Translations under genes and position numbers: made by a program | Source of the DNA: Mesostigma viride | Taxonomy: Eukaryota; Streptophyta; Mesostigmatophyceae; Mesostigmatales; Mesostigmataceae | DNA: 64,000 nt | NCBI GenBank assembly: GCA_009746045.1 | Contig: RPFO01000175.1 | Location: 2,381,787-2,445,786, forward strand | Direction of reading: 5' to 3' | The notes under the pieces: model-generated | Told to the model about the DNA's origin: nothing | Databases searched by the model: none | The model's input: the letters and a program-made list of their open reading frames with translations, nothing else | In this document: positions 47,101 through 58,950 of the stretch, piece by piece | Layout: the number at the start of each line of letters is the position of its first letter | Position numbering within the stretch: the first letter of the stretch is position 1

Positions 47101-47292
47101 ATTTGCACGATGTTCTAGGTCTCTTTTTCTTGTCCCGCCCTCCCTCCCTCTTCTTGTGTTTGTTTCTAGGGTAACGAGAACTACAATCAATCATGAAATG
47201 GGTGCAGCGTGGCAGGCTCACTCATGGGTTCTGTAATTGCCCACTTATTGTTTTAATCAAATGTTGGTGGATTGGTAATAGTGGGAATAGAA
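44148..47292. mobile_element. Non-autonomous split-direct-repeat element 2 (PAT/Ngaro/Kangaroo-like)
   Basis: Same plan as the element at 4401: A1 (44148-44298 continued at 45648-45752, 256 bp without its insert), internal 45753-46754, B1 46755-46878, A2 46878-47133, 35-nt linker, B2 47169-47292. A1/A2 and B1/B2 are near identical. The start, ATCGGTGTTCTCTGAAC, is clearly related to element 1's AATCGGATTTCTCTGAA, and B ends are also alike (GTTGGTGG). The internal 1 kb has no RT or recombinase. The piggyBac-like element splits A1. Terminal trinucleotides are less perfect here than in element 1. Confidence 0.7.
44299..45643. mobile_element. piggyBac-like non-autonomous DNA transposon (1345 bp)
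   Basis: Perfect 13-bp terminal inverted repeats, CCCATGGTCCGCC at 44299-44311 and GGCGGACCATGGG at 45631-45643, flanked by TTAA on both sides (44295-44298, 45644-45647). A TTAA duplication and ends starting CCC are piggyBac hallmarks. The A2 repeat of the host element holds the empty site with one TTAA (47025-47028). No transposase ORF is present, so it must be mobilised in trans. Confidence 0.85.
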
Positions 47293-48329
47293 GTATCATT
47301 CTATAAATCTGAGATATAGTAGTAGTTAAGTACTACTCTATCAGAATTCACCGTCAGAGTATGATGGGGGTAAGATAATAGTAGATAGTATTGGTCAATG
47401 TGATAAATGTCCCTTGTTCAAAAACTGCGCTAAAGCTGTTTCGCCATAATTGTCTACAGTATTCACGTACTAGTATTTAGCATTATTAAAAGTTGATATT
47501 CCAAATCAAGCCAGATAAGCTAGTGCCTAGTAGATACTCTTTGTCACACACACAGTCACACACAACAAACACACAAAGAAATCCACACCGCACACCGCTG
47601 GTTTGTAAACACACCGATGCTCGCCCACCACTGTGTGGTTGCCAAACATCAACCACCAGCCGCATAGGTGCATAGTAAGCAAGTAGGTGAGTCAACATTA
47701 CTTACCATGCCCATGAGGAATGTGCAGGGCCGGACACATCAGGGGGACCGTGCCACACAGTCTGCCAGTAGCATTCTTAACAAGAGTCTAGATCGGTACA
47801 TGTACATGGCATCCCAACTAGTGGCATCTAGCCTGTCAGAAAATGAACCCGGTCTTGTTCTTGAGTCTTCCCGGGCCTGTCATATAAGTCCTCATATGAG
47901 CTGGGAATTGTGATTCACAGCATGTACAATGGGTGTACCTAGCTAGACTAGCTAGCTAGGGAAAGCAGCCGGTGCCAACAATTGGCGGAAGAAAAACATG
48001 AAGAAAGGAGGGGTACTGGAAGGGGGCTGGGAGGCGGAGGGGGTTGCCCTACGCTCCTACTGCAGTGGCTGGTGCAGTGCGTAGCCCATTAAGACTACTA
48101 CTCTGAGTGCGGGAAAGAGATGCGGCGCGCCTTGCATGGCTACTGAATTGGCTACTCATTAGCTGTTTATCCCCTCCTTTTCCATCCTCTACTACTCCCC
48201 ATGACTACCACTCTGAGCCCTCGAGCCACCTTACCTATAACTACATGACAAACCCGCGTACGTGGAATAACAAACTGAACTGAAAATCACCATTGAACTA
48301 ATCGGCGGCCGAGTCGATCGCCAGCTTAC
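47293..48329. other. Start of GT47 intron 1, no gene seen
   Basis: Has a CA-rich patch at about 47545-47600 and short unsupported ORFs. The 3' part near 48329 is the donor side of intron 1. Confidence 0.5.
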
Positions 48330-48724
48330 CCGTCAGGGTCGTTGCAGGTGAAACGGTCGACCTCGTCGCAATTCTCGCCTTTCCAACCCAACGTGCAACT
48401 GCAACGTCCGGTGAACCAGTCGCAGGTCCCGCGCCCATCAGCAGCATTGCAGTCTCCTGCACAAGGTATGCTTATAGGGTAGCGGCTTCGGCCATCCGAC
48501 ACGCTGGCAGGAATAGGGTGAGGCTGTGCCCGAAATTCCTGGACAAGCGCATCCCATCCCGGGATCAGCGAAAGATCTCCCAGCTCCCGCGGTGAAGACT
48601 CGGCAACCGGAAGCAAACCTGCCACTAACGATACAATACTGATAATACACTGAAGGATATATGTGATATATGTGATTATGGCGACGCGTGTCATAACCCT
48701 TGGATAAATGTGAGCCATGGCCAT
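48330..48724 (-). CDS. Exostosin-like (GT47) glycosyltransferase, exon 1 (membrane anchor and EGF)
   Basis: The first ATG at 48724 gives MAMAHIYPRVMTRVAIITYI and then a hydrophobic stretch to about residue 38 (QCIISIVSLVAGLLPVA), a type II signal anchor as in Golgi glycosyltransferases. A luminal stem follows, then an EGF-like unit: CAGDCNAADGRGTCDWFTG, CSCTLGWKGENC and the start of a further Cys unit, FTCNDPDG. A GTAAGC donor starts at 48329, splitting a glycine codon (GG|C) that is completed at 16806. The exon lies far from the rest of the gene because of the inserted elements. Alternative: an exon of a separate EGF/exostosin paralogue. Confidence 0.65.
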
Positions 48725-49299
48725 GTTGGCCAGATGAGTCTACCTTTTGTTATTTTACGATAGTGAAGAATTTGTTATTTACCATACCTGTACGGCTGTC
48801 CCAGAGACCAATATGGGATTCAGGCCGGAAACCAGAAATTTTCCAGATAAATAGGTGTACGTTTATTCCAAATATATCCAATAGTTAATCCCTGCTAAGC
48901 CTTGGGTATCAAGATGTCAGTGGCTAAAACGGAGCCTTGCTAGACCACGGAAGCCACTGGACTTCTAATGGGTCGGAAACCAGAAATTACCATAGCCAGC
49001 TGACTGTCAGCCGGATTCAGGGTGAGTTCGCTGTGAGTTCGCTGTGGTCAAAATGCAAAGCAAGCGACCTGCCTAGTACATTCAGGCGGGTATGCTCGTA
49101 CCCGGCAGGCGTTGCCGTTGTGTGCGTACAGTAAGAACACTTTCGTGTTGTTCAAGTTGTTCCGTGTTCGGTCAATGACGTACATACTACATACTAATAC
49201 ATTTCTTGTTTTTGGTCCATTGGAGTTCCTTCCCACCAAGAGAAACACTTATTTTGCAGATGCGCGCAAGCCCTTGGGCACGTAACATGGGCACAACCC
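48725..49299. other. Possible 5' region of the GT47 gene
   Basis: Upstream of exon 1. I see no clear TATA box or initiator and no convincing ORF. Promoter function is assumed only from position. Confidence 0.35.
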
Positions 49300-50730
49300 T
49301 TATGCTGGCTGCCTATGCGCATCACCCCCTATTGTGAGAGTGCTTGATCTCTACGCCTGGCAGGGGGACAGATATCGGTTACTGGCATATACTGAAGTTA
49401 ATGCTTGGGTGCAATTGCTTTTTGATTTAAAACATGCCATCGCTACACGCTTGGAACACCCTCATCCAGGCCATCCCCGGCCAGCTACATGGCATGCTCT
49501 GATGATGGCCCCACGCAACAAGGCCCTCCAACCGGGTGCCGATTGGATCAGTTTTTACCCAGACGGGATCACACCCACATGCAAAGGTCTGGTCCGGGGA
49601 GTGTTACCTCCGGAGTCCAAGTGGCCGACATCCTTCCCGGCCACAATGGTTGCCTCAATCAGTTGGCGACACTATGTGTATGTCTTCCAGCCCACCAATG
49701 TCACCGTATCCGGATGGTCCCGTGGTTAATATCAAGGTCCTGCACTATGTTCCAGCCGGACCCCACGACCCCGGCGGAGGCCATCACTTGGTTACACGAA
49801 GGCAATATGAGGTTGGATACTTTACCATTGGACCCTCTGGAATTTGGCTGGACCCTGAACAATGGGATGTCTAGGATCAGCAAATGTCTTTACGAGTACA
49901 CGGCAGTATGGGGTTATGACATTTTATTGCACGAGAACCATAAGCTCCACCCTGGCCGCCCCCAATGGGGCTTTCAATGGCCTGGTTACAGTTGGATTAA
50001 ACTTGTCACCGTGGCGGTCGATCACCCCTTGGTGGACCGCAGAGCGACCGACATTCAACATCTTTTACTGCACAGGGCAATTGGGGTAAACGCGACCCTC
50101 AACAGTCGGTTTCACCACGATGCGACATGCCTGTGCACCTTCCCCTCGGAAACAATTGAGCACCGCTTTCTCTACTGCCAAGTGAGCGGGGTGTGGCAAT
50201 GGTTGTTTAACGTATGGCCCACATGGACCGCGCTACCACATTCCACATTTGCGCTATCAGTGCGCTGTATCATATGTATTCCGACGGTATTGCGGGGACC
50301 CCAGGGGATGAGTTGTCCGACAGTCAACTAGCCTGGGTATGGCTACGCACTAATATGCTATATGCGATCTGGACTATTCGGAACGAGACGGTTTTCAAAG
50401 TGCGGCACGAGTACACCAAAGCCGCCGTGGTGAGGCGGTTTATCTTCCTCTGGAACTCAGCAATGCGTCGCGCTTGGCTCTTGACGCAAGAAAACTACAA
50501 GGTGTGGGACCCCGGGCCCAACAATATATGACAGGCCTAACCCCTTGGAGCTTTTCCATGCTCTCCTGGGACGCAACAGGGTGTTTACTTGCATTACTCA
50601 CGGTGACCTTACGCGCGTCACTTGGCTCCCCTGGTCACATAATGCTCCTCTCTAAACCTTTCACCTATAGGTGATGTATCACACTACCCTCAGTGGGTAA
50701 CCAGCTGGTCGATACGTGGTACCTCTTAAC
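49300..50730 (+). mobile_element. L1-like LINE, 3' end with zinc-knuckle RT-associated domain
   Basis: 5'-truncated LINE. Broken plus frames encode the C-terminal region of an L1-type pol: DATCLCTFPSETIEHRFLYC, a zf-RVT-like CxC...H...C cluster, followed by LAWVWLRTNMLYAIWTIRNE and FIFLWNSAMRRAWLLTQE. The 3' UTR (50530-50730) ends GGTACCTCTTAAC, where copia copy 2 is inserted, and continues after it at 58546. Parts of the 3' UTR recur at 58785-58880, showing a second copy of the tail. No intact ORF. Confidence 0.7.
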
Positions 50731-51345
50731 AGTTAACGTAAAGGATTTACGTTAGATGGATAGAGATTGTTACGCTCTTTCCAACGGCACCTTGAACGCC
50801 TCATTTGGTTAAGGAACGTAAAAGTTATGACGTTTCCTAGGCTGTGCCGACAGTACCCGGCGCGCCACTGTGGGCGCGTACGGACACAGGATGTACAAGT
50901 GTCACTTTGATAGTCCGCAGGACGTTGACAGGACTTGTACAGGACTTGATGGTCAATTGATAGGTAGGCGCACTGTAGCGCGCCAGGACCTATGAGACAA
51001 TTGATGCTGACTAGTGTACGGATAGGTCCACAGGACTAGCCGTATGGACAATTGATAGATCTGCGCGCCAAAGGCGTGCCAGAGTCTGTGTAATCAATTG
51101 ATTGACAGTTCAGCTGTGACAGTGCAGCTGAATACTTGGACGCGTCCCTAGCAAGCTATATGTGTGACTTGGTCGCACCGGGACGCTAGTTCTTGCGTGC
51201 ACGTTCTCTTGGCACTGCGACCCTGTCGCCTGTGCTGCGTGCAGTCTTGGAAGTGACGTGACTTACGTCTGTGTTTCCTTGTTATTAATAAAGGCAACTT
51301 CCTGCAAGAACCATGGCGGAATTCGTGGCATTCTCACTCACAACT
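50731..51345 (+). repeat. Copia copy 2, 5' LTR
   Basis: 615 bp, AGTTAAC to CACAACT, preceded by TTAAC. Confidence 0.92.
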
Positions 51346-51369
51346 CGTATTACACGCCTCGTCAAAAAG

Positions 51370-53352
51370 ATGCCAAATTCTGAAGAATTCCGGATTCCCG
51401 CGATGAGGAAATAGCCGCTCCGCCGGCTGGTCCTTCGTCAAGACCGACTGCGCCGTCGTGGCAGCAATTGCTCGACGAAGTCACGATCTCGCTCGACGAA
51501 CTTCATCGTCGGCAGCGCGCAGTTCACCATTGCTCGGGGATAACCCCGAGGACCCCGATTTGCCAGCACTGGTGCCGGCTATACGCGCACTGTTGGACCA
51601 GATTCGAAACATTTTATCGCATTTACGGTCCAGGTGCGGGGAGGTTTGCGGTCGGTGAACGAAGTCACCACTGCCATCGAGGAGCTGGACAACGCCATCT
51701 CTTCACTCACCGGTTACCAGAGAAACCTGCAAAACTGGGCATCGCTACGCACGGGGGGCGCGCCGGCGGTGTCGACAAATTTGTTTCAGGATCTCGCGTT
51801 GCTGTCGCTGCTCACACGCGGCGTACGCAGTCGCGAACGCCAGGTTCTTATTAACCTGGTGGCTTTTCTCGCGTCTCTGCGAGAGTGGATTCCCGCAGGG
51901 TGGGAATTGTTATCCATTTTTACTCATCCTCTGCGCCTCGTCGCGCGTCGGCGCGCGCAACTTCGCGACGGGAAGCACACCGGTTTTAATACATACCGGT
52001 GCAGGTCCGGCACACACGCCGGATATGGAGGATCCTGAGTTCGTATACGAGTACTGCGACTTCCGGGGCCTTGACTACTAGTCGGCCAATTTTCTTCAGT
52101 ACTCGTCGACATTTTTTGTCGAATTTTCGGCGGCAATTCGCGGGGGCGGCGCGACACCGGCGCAGGCGGCAGTGGCGACAAAAAATTTTGTACATATTTT
52201 CTGCTGCTTTGCTAAGGTGTTCTTTGAATAGCTTGTAGTGCAGATGGCTGAGGGCGCCGTAGCAAGGTGCCCAGCCAGTGGGAATAATGGGGTGCTGGTA
52301 GTGGAACCGCTCACGTAGATGACGTGGGGGTTACCGGAGAGATTACCAACCTTCCTCACAATAATAATAATGCACAAGCTGTTCATGGCTTTGATCTCAC
52401 CACACAGGGTCTTTTAATTGTCAATCAGCTGCAGCCTGTAACCTCAGACTCCAAGCCTAAGCAGGCTGAAGAGTTTGTGGAAGGATTGGAAGGGTTCCCT
52501 AGCTTGTACGGTGGTACAAATTACTATCAAATCTGGATAGGAAGTAGCACTTTTGGCAAGTGTACTGACCAGATTAAGGACCTACCAGGGAGTGCAAGAA
52601 GGCCAATAAGGCCTGGGCACTGTACGTAGCTGAGCTGAAGGAGCTGCTGGAAGACCAACGCAAGAAGGTCGGCATCCATTGGCAGGACAAGTATCAAGGG
52701 TGGGAGGTCAAGGGGACCTGATCCAGAACTTCCTTAACTATTGTAAATGGTTGAGGAGGGCAGGGCTCACGGCTTTAATGTCGCTGATAACATAGCCCTG
52801 ACCAACTGGCTCAAGGTTTCTGGGCTGGATAAGGCTACACGTGGCTCCTTAAAGGTCATGTGTGCCCCACACTCAACCCTCAAGGCCTACAAGGTCATAA
52901 TCAAACAAGCACTCGAGGCAGAGGAGCTGTTTGAGGGTGGAGTGCCAGCAGTGAAGGCTACCCAGGCAGGTGGGCGTACCCAGGGTGGCTCCAAGACGTC
53001 TGAGGCTGACCGAAGCCAAGGAGGGCGTAGGGGCAACCATAACAAGCGCAAGGGAGATCATTCACCTGATTCTGACAGGAGGTCACACTCCAAGTCGGTG
53101 TTCAGGCGGGTGGGTGGTCAGCCCAAGCAGGGCAACGCGTCTGACAACGGGGGCAGTGGCCAGGGCAAGTCAAAGATACAATGCTACCTGTGCAAGGGGT
53201 GGGGGCACATCAAGAAGGAGTGTCCCAGCTTCAAGAAGTCCCAGGGCCAGGGCAGCAACAAGAATAACAACAACAACAAGAAGAACAACAACAAGTCCCA
53301 GGCAGGCCAGCCTTCAAAGGGCAGTCAGCAAGAAGACAACAAGGAGCAGTGA
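51370..53352 (+). pseudogene. Copia ORF0 and gag (copy 2), frameshifted
   Basis: ORF0 pieces (51370-52038) match copy 1: TTAIEELDNAISSLTGYQRN and EWIPAGWELLSIFTHPLR. Gag restarts near 52244 with small deletions (52244-52290, near 52586 and near 52713) and is open again from 52747 to 53352 with the CCHC knuckle CYLCKGWGHIKKEC. Compared with copy 1 these are single-base losses, so the proteins are not made intact unless the indels are assembly errors. Confidence 0.8.
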
Positions 53353-53491
53353 CTGTCTGAGGCAACCCCTACACACCTTAATTCACCCAGGGGGAGGCCA
53401 GGTGCTCCAATGCAGATTTTATATCTGGGCAACAAGAGGGTGATCTCCAGGTTCAGGTGGCCCCAGGTCACCTGGAGAGGTACAGGTTCCT

Positions 53492-56400
53492 ATGAAGACG
53501 TCCTTGACAGCTGGTGCAGCTGTAAGAATGTCTGACCCCATGCATCCTCGTGCTGGGCACGAGGGTGGACCTCTCATTTTGAGAGAAACCAATGTACAAC
53601 CACAGAGGGGTGTGAAGGCCTCTGGTGGTATGCATGTGGTCCCTGCTGGCGGTCCAGGTGTTGGGCATGAGCAGGGTGACTCAGGCTCTGAGTCAGAACA
53701 GGATGGAAGTCAGCATGGTGATGCTGGACAACCTGACAGCACAGTCCTGACTGTGCCAGGGACTGCTTCCTCTGTGTACCAGGAGTTGGGTGCCCGAATC
53801 CACAACATGTTTGGGCATGCCACTTCTCTGTCAAACAACTTTGCCTTCCGTATGGGCAGGGCACCCCTTCTTAAGGCGTGTCAGCAAGCTGCCTCACGGT
53901 GTAAGTGCCAGTTGTCCTCCAACAAGCCCAGGAAATCACATGCCAAAGCTCTACCTCAGAGCATTGGTGATCTGCAGTGTGATATCCAACACATCAGGGG
54001 CATGCAACTGTTGGTGTGCGTGGACAGGTACACGAAATACAAGGTGCTGGAGCATTTACCTTCTATGAAGAACAGGTACTTGCTGGCTGCCCTGCAGAAT
54101 GTAAGAGCCAAGTTTCCTACCACAAGGATCCAGGTGGACATGCAGTTTCAGCATCTCAAGGGTGATCCTACCCTTCCTGAGTTGCTGGTTACACCTAGGG
54201 AGGCTCATGGGCAGCAGGGTGCTATCGAGAGGGCAATCCAGGAGGTCAAGAAATTGATCATCTCTGAAGACTGGGTACCCTTGTCTGCACCTGCACTTGT
54301 CAGGAGTGCATGGCTGAGGAACGTGGAGCAGCAGCTGAACAGCAGGGTTAACTTCTACTATGATGGAGTTGCTGTCAGCCCAATGGGTCTATATCATGGC
54401 CTGTGCCCACCACATGTGCTGGAGGGCTGGAAACATGCTGCACATGTCACCTTTGCCAAGCTGAGGGAGAAGGACCGGGGTTGGAAGATGCTGGAGCCAC
54501 AAGTGGGTCAGAAGGTCCTAGCTTGGAAGGAACCTAGCCTTTATGGCAAACGTGGTAGCTGGAGTCCTGGGGTGGTTACCCAGGTTGATGAAGCTAGCCA
54601 CGCATGCTTGGTCAGCATGGAGGACGAACCAAAGCATGTACACCGGCTGAGTTGGTCATATGTCAAGCCTAACCTGATGAATGAGGGCAGTCAGGCACAA
54701 GGCTCACAGGATCTGCAGGATTTTCAGGTCCCAGGTGACATCACTGACGCAACGACCACATCTGTTGCAGGGGAATCTGTCAGCCCTGGCCAGGTTGCAG
54801 AGGTACTTGTTGAACAGGCTGCAAGGTCAACAGCTGGGGAGTCAACTGTCAAGCCCAAGGCACTAACCAAGCCCAGGGGGACAAGTTTGGCTGGATTGAT
54901 TGGGGCTCTACAAAGGGCCAAGAAGCAGCCCAAGGTAGCCAAGCTCAGGTGGCATGGCAATCTGGGGCTGGACACTGCCTTAGAGGTAGACACTAATTCT
55001 CAGGTTTCCATCATTGGGACCAGGGCTGCAGCAGGGTACAGCATGTCTGAACCCAGCTATCAGTTTGTGTCTGACTTCAGTGGCGGGGTACACGTGAAGG
55101 TACTGGGTGAGGTATTCATTCCTATCCTTGGACAGGACACTGCTTTTTGTGTCTTGGAGGGCTATCAAGGACCTGCTCTTCTGGGGCAGAATTTCCTATG
55201 CCAGGATGGGTAGTGATCACGTCCTCTCTCCTGACTAAGGAAGGGGCTGGTCAGGTCCCACTGATTAATTTCAGGACCACTCACCTATCACGTGCAGTAA
55301 CCAGGTCGGTTAAGCGTGTGCAAGTGTGCCAGGGGCAGGAGCCCTTGGTTGATGACCTCATACTGCCAGCTGCTAGTCATCCAAGCAGTTTGGGCATTGG
55401 TCCTCACTCACTTGCTGGACACAGCCCTATCAACTACCAAGGCCTGGTGAAGCTCATGTCCTCTCCCATTATGTGTCCCCAGGTCACACTGGGTCTGATT
55501 AAATCTGGGGAGGACTGGATCTCCAAGAAATGCGTGGAACCTGTCAATGACCTGCCTCCTGCACGACGTCTACTCAAGCTCAAGTTTGTCATCAAGATGA
55601 AGGAGGTGGACGGGGTCAAGGTACCACATGTCAGGCCAGTGCTGAATGAGTTCAAGGGTACTGGTGAGTGCACTGCTGAGGAGTTGTATACCCCTGGCAT
55701 GCTGCATGATACTTGGAGGCTGCTGCTGTGTGTATTTCTAGGCCTTCTCAACAAGGGCTTGGACTATGGCTCAGTGGTGGTAGACTTCAAGAGGGCATTT
55801 CTGGAGGGTGATGCAGATGTGGCACAGGAAAAGTGGGAGGGCAAGACGCCTTTCTATGTTAGGGTGCCTGCTGTATGGAAAAGGGACATCCACACGGAGT
55901 TCCTTAAAATCCTCAAGGGCCTGGAGGGCCTGAGGTCAAGTCCAATAATCTGGAGGGAGACTCTCAACCGTTTCCTGAAGGAGCATTGCAACTTGAAGGT
56001 CTCTCCTGTAGACCCCTGTCTGTTTCTGGGGCAATGGGAAGGCCTGCCAGTGTATGCTTCGCTGCACGGGGATGACCTACATCTGATAGCTCCCACGTCG
56101 TGGCTTAAGGAGCTGATCTCCATCATTAAGTCCAAGTTTCCTCTGGGTAGGGAGCAATGGCAGGTGGAGAATGAGCCTCTGCTGTTTGTGGGCATGGAGG
56201 CCACACTGGTGAAGAAGGGGGGAGTGGCGTATGCTGCTGGTGGGGGGCAATGATTATCAAGAGACCCTCATTAGCAAGCTTCCTCCAACCATCACACAGG
56301 CACTGTGTCCCATGGTGAGGGGCATGGTTGCTTGGGTGGCAGGCATTTCCAGGCCAGACCTTATGGTCATAGCCAGGTTGCCTGATGACATGCTGGTGGA

Positions 56401-56974
56401 GCTAGGGTCTGCCAAGGTGGCTGATCAGGTCAGGGCTTCATCTGGCATTCTGTTGTCTGCAGTGGATTTATCACAACCCATTTGCATGGAGCTGTATGTG
56501 GATAGCTCAATGGACAGCAGGCAGGTCTCCAAGGTCAGGGGCAGGGCTGCAGGGCTCTTTGTGCTCAGACAGGAAGGCCTGGGGAGTTTGGTGAGCTGGT
56601 TTAGTCGCCTGCACAAACGGGTGGCTGTCAGCAGTGATGTGGCAGAATGCAGGGCTATTTGTGAAGGCATTCACACAAGCCTTTATCTGAAGGAGTTGCT
56701 TCATCAGATGACTTCTAACACTCCTTGGCCACTTCAGGTTACCACTCTTCTAAAAACAGACTCCATGGGGATGGTGCAGTTTGTGCACAGGCAGATGGCC
56801 AGAAGTAGGGACTTGGATTATCTCCTTCTTAAGGAGTTGTCCTCCTTGGCCAATATTGAGCATATCCCTGGGGTTGACAATCCTGCTGATGCTTTGACCA
56901 AGCTAGTGCAGAAGGCAGCAGTGCAATACAAGGTTCTTCAGTCTCTGATGGACCCATCTCAGCAAGCTGTCTAA
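53492..56974 (+). pseudogene. pol: Copia pol (copy 2): integrase, protease-like, RT, RNase H, frameshifted
   Basis: The frame 53492-55213 is informative: the integrase D,D,E core runs on without break into ALEVDTNSQVSIIGTRAAAG and GPALLGQNFLCQDG, placing the protease-like segment after the integrase and before RT. A lost G at about 55207 ends this frame. The RT frame goes to about 56215, where another G/A-run change occurs (GAAGAAGGGGGG against GAAGAAGGGAGGGG in copy 1), and RNase H completes at 56974. Motifs are as in copy 1, including the HGDD box. Confidence 0.85.
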
Positions 56975-57923
56975 GCTGGTGCATGGTTATAGGGCATTGG
57001 AGAGCAGATTGTGTGGTAGTGTCAGCATTGTGACTGGCATAATACCTGTATTTTAGTCTGTACTAAGGCTCATGGACCATGGTACACTCACTCTGATTTT
57101 AATCAGGATACAGCCAGGTTTTGGCTGGGGTTCATGCTGTTGACTACACAAGGTTGACAGGTCCATTACAGACCATGTATTCTATTTTAAAAGAAATGTA
57201 TATTTGTACATACTTCTCACAATGGTCTGGGAACCTTTATTCTGGGGTTTATAGGGCGGGGTTCGATTCCCTGGTATTATGTTTCTACAAGCTGGCCTGT
57301 TCAGGTGTTTGCCTGTTCAGACTTCCCTAGTTCCCCAGGGCAGGATTTAATTGTTGCCTATGTGTTTCATTTTGTCATTTGTTTGCTGTGGCAGTTTACC
57401 ATCTGGCAAGTAGACGGGCGCCGTAAGACGGGCGCCAATAGACCCCTGTTGAGAGAATGACAGGCAAACTATTGTAATACGCCTTACTTTGTCAAGTGGT
57501 ATTTTAATTGTCATGGATTTATTGTACTTATATTGAATATGTACTGGGTTTTATGGGATTAGTATCTGGGATTAATGTAACTCACCGCCAGAAGGTCATT
57601 GTACTGGAGGCTCTACCGAGGTGATGGGATTAATTCCTGGAGAAGACCTCATAGAATTAACCTGTATGTATTTAATTTTGTGTGCTTCTAATATCTGGTG
57701 GTACTCTGTAATGCCACTTCCATAGGTTTTCTCCATTTCTCATGAAATGGTTTTCCCTGTGGCAGATCTGTTTCTTTTCCAGTTCCTTAAAAGAAAGGGC
57801 TGGGGGAATGGCATTGGCCATTAAAGACATCTGTTCAAGCTTCAAGCTGGAGTGAAGGACATTTCAAGCTACTTCAAGGGTCCCTGGCAGGGGATGTGAT
57901 CCCTAAAGAAAAGAAGGGATTGG
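56975..57923 (+). other. Copia 3' noncoding region (copy 2)
   Basis: Equivalent of 38553-39500, ending with the polypurine tract before the LTR. No gene. Confidence 0.75.
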
Positions 57924-58540
57924 AGTTAACGTAAAGGATTTACGTTAGATGGATAGAGATTGTTACGCTCTTTCCAACGGCACCTTGAACGCCTCATTTG
58001 GTTAAGGAACGTAAAAGTTATGACGTTTCCTAGGCTGTGCCGACAGTACCCGGCGCGCCACTGTGGGCGCGTACGGACACAGGATGTACAAGTGTCACTT
58101 TGATAGTCCGCAGGACGTTGACAGGACTTGTACAGGACTTGATGGTCAATTGATAGGTAGGCGCACTGTAGCGCGCCAGGACCTATGAGACAATTGATGC
58201 TGACTAGTGTACGGATAGGTCCACAGGACTAGCCGTATGGACAATTGATAGATCTGCGCGCCAAAGGCGTGCCAGAGTCTGTGTAATCAATTGATTGACA
58301 GTTCAGCTGTGACAGTGCAGCTGAATACTTGGACGCGTCCCTAGTAAGCTATATGTGTGACTTGGTCGCACCGGGACGCTAGTTCTTGCGTGCACGTTCT
58401 CTGGGCACTGCGACCCTGTCGCCTGTGCTGCGTGCAGTCTTGGAAGTGACGTGACTTACGTCTGTGTTTCCTTGTTATTAATAAAGGCAACTTCCTGCAA
58501 GAACCATGGCGGAATTCGTGGCATTCTCACTCACACAACT
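57924..58540 (+). repeat. Copia copy 2, 3' LTR
   Basis: 617 bp, followed by TTAAC. Has CACACAACT where the 5' LTR has CACAACT. Confidence 0.92.
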
Positions 58541-58545
58541 TTAAC

Positions 58546-58950
58546 CCATGGGTTGACCTAACGATATTATTATTGGTTAATAAAAAATACCCATTTACCC
58601 GGTAAAAAAAAAAAAGAAACACTTATTTTATGTGGTACGATATCCTTATTGGTTAATAAAAAATACCCATTTACCCGGAAAAAAAAGAAACACTTTTTTT
58701 ACGTGGTATACCACTTAACCTAACGCTATTCCTATTGGTTAATAAAAAATACCCATTTATACCCGGAAAACACTTATTTTACTCGGCTCCCCTGGTCACA
58801 TACTGCTCCTTTCTAAACCTTTCACCTATCACACTACACACAGTTGGTAACCAGCTGGTCGATACGTGGTACCTCTTAACCTAACAATGTTCCTATTGGT
58901 TAATAAAAAATACCCATTTACCCGGCAAAAAAACATTTATTTTACATTTT
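58546..58950 (+). repeat. LINE tail with four copies of an A/T-rich unit
   Basis: The motif TATTGGTTAATAAAAAATAC followed by CCATTTACCCGG or CCATTTATACCCGG occurs near 58572, 58648, 58733 and 58893, between A-rich runs. 58785-58880 repeats the 3' UTR of the LINE at 50620-50730. These look like stacked 3' ends of one LINE family. Confidence 0.65.

Larger units (their letters stand above)
16807..48329 (-). other. GT47 gene intron 1, 31.5 kb, containing the virus-like element
   Basis: The donor GTAAGC starts at 48329 after codons for TCNDPDG (leftover GG). The acceptor AG is at 16808-16807 and the exon starts with C, giving GGC and then TWTLSHC in frame. The protein made across this junction keeps a cysteine-rich EGF pattern. 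Everything between (LINE tail, PLV, copia, split-direct-repeat element, piggyBac-like element) is in this intron. The junction is inferred from phase and motif continuity only. Confidence 0.6.
50731..58540 (+). mobile_element. LTR retrotransposon, copia type, copy 2
   Basis: 7810 bp; LTRs 50731-51345 and 57924-58540; target duplication TTAAC at 50726-50730 and 58541-58545. Same layout as copy 1 and over 95% alike by eye. The two LTRs differ at a few sites (a C/T near 51152, a T/G near 58403, a CA indel near the ends), so it is slightly older than copy 1. ORF0, gag and pol carry several one-base indels. Confidence 0.93.

Noticed and set aside
48326-48724. Stand-alone small secreted EGF protein
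   Set aside because: The frame ends at a GTAAGC donor and continues in phase at 16806, so it is better explained as exon 1 of the GT47 gene, although a separate gene remains possible.
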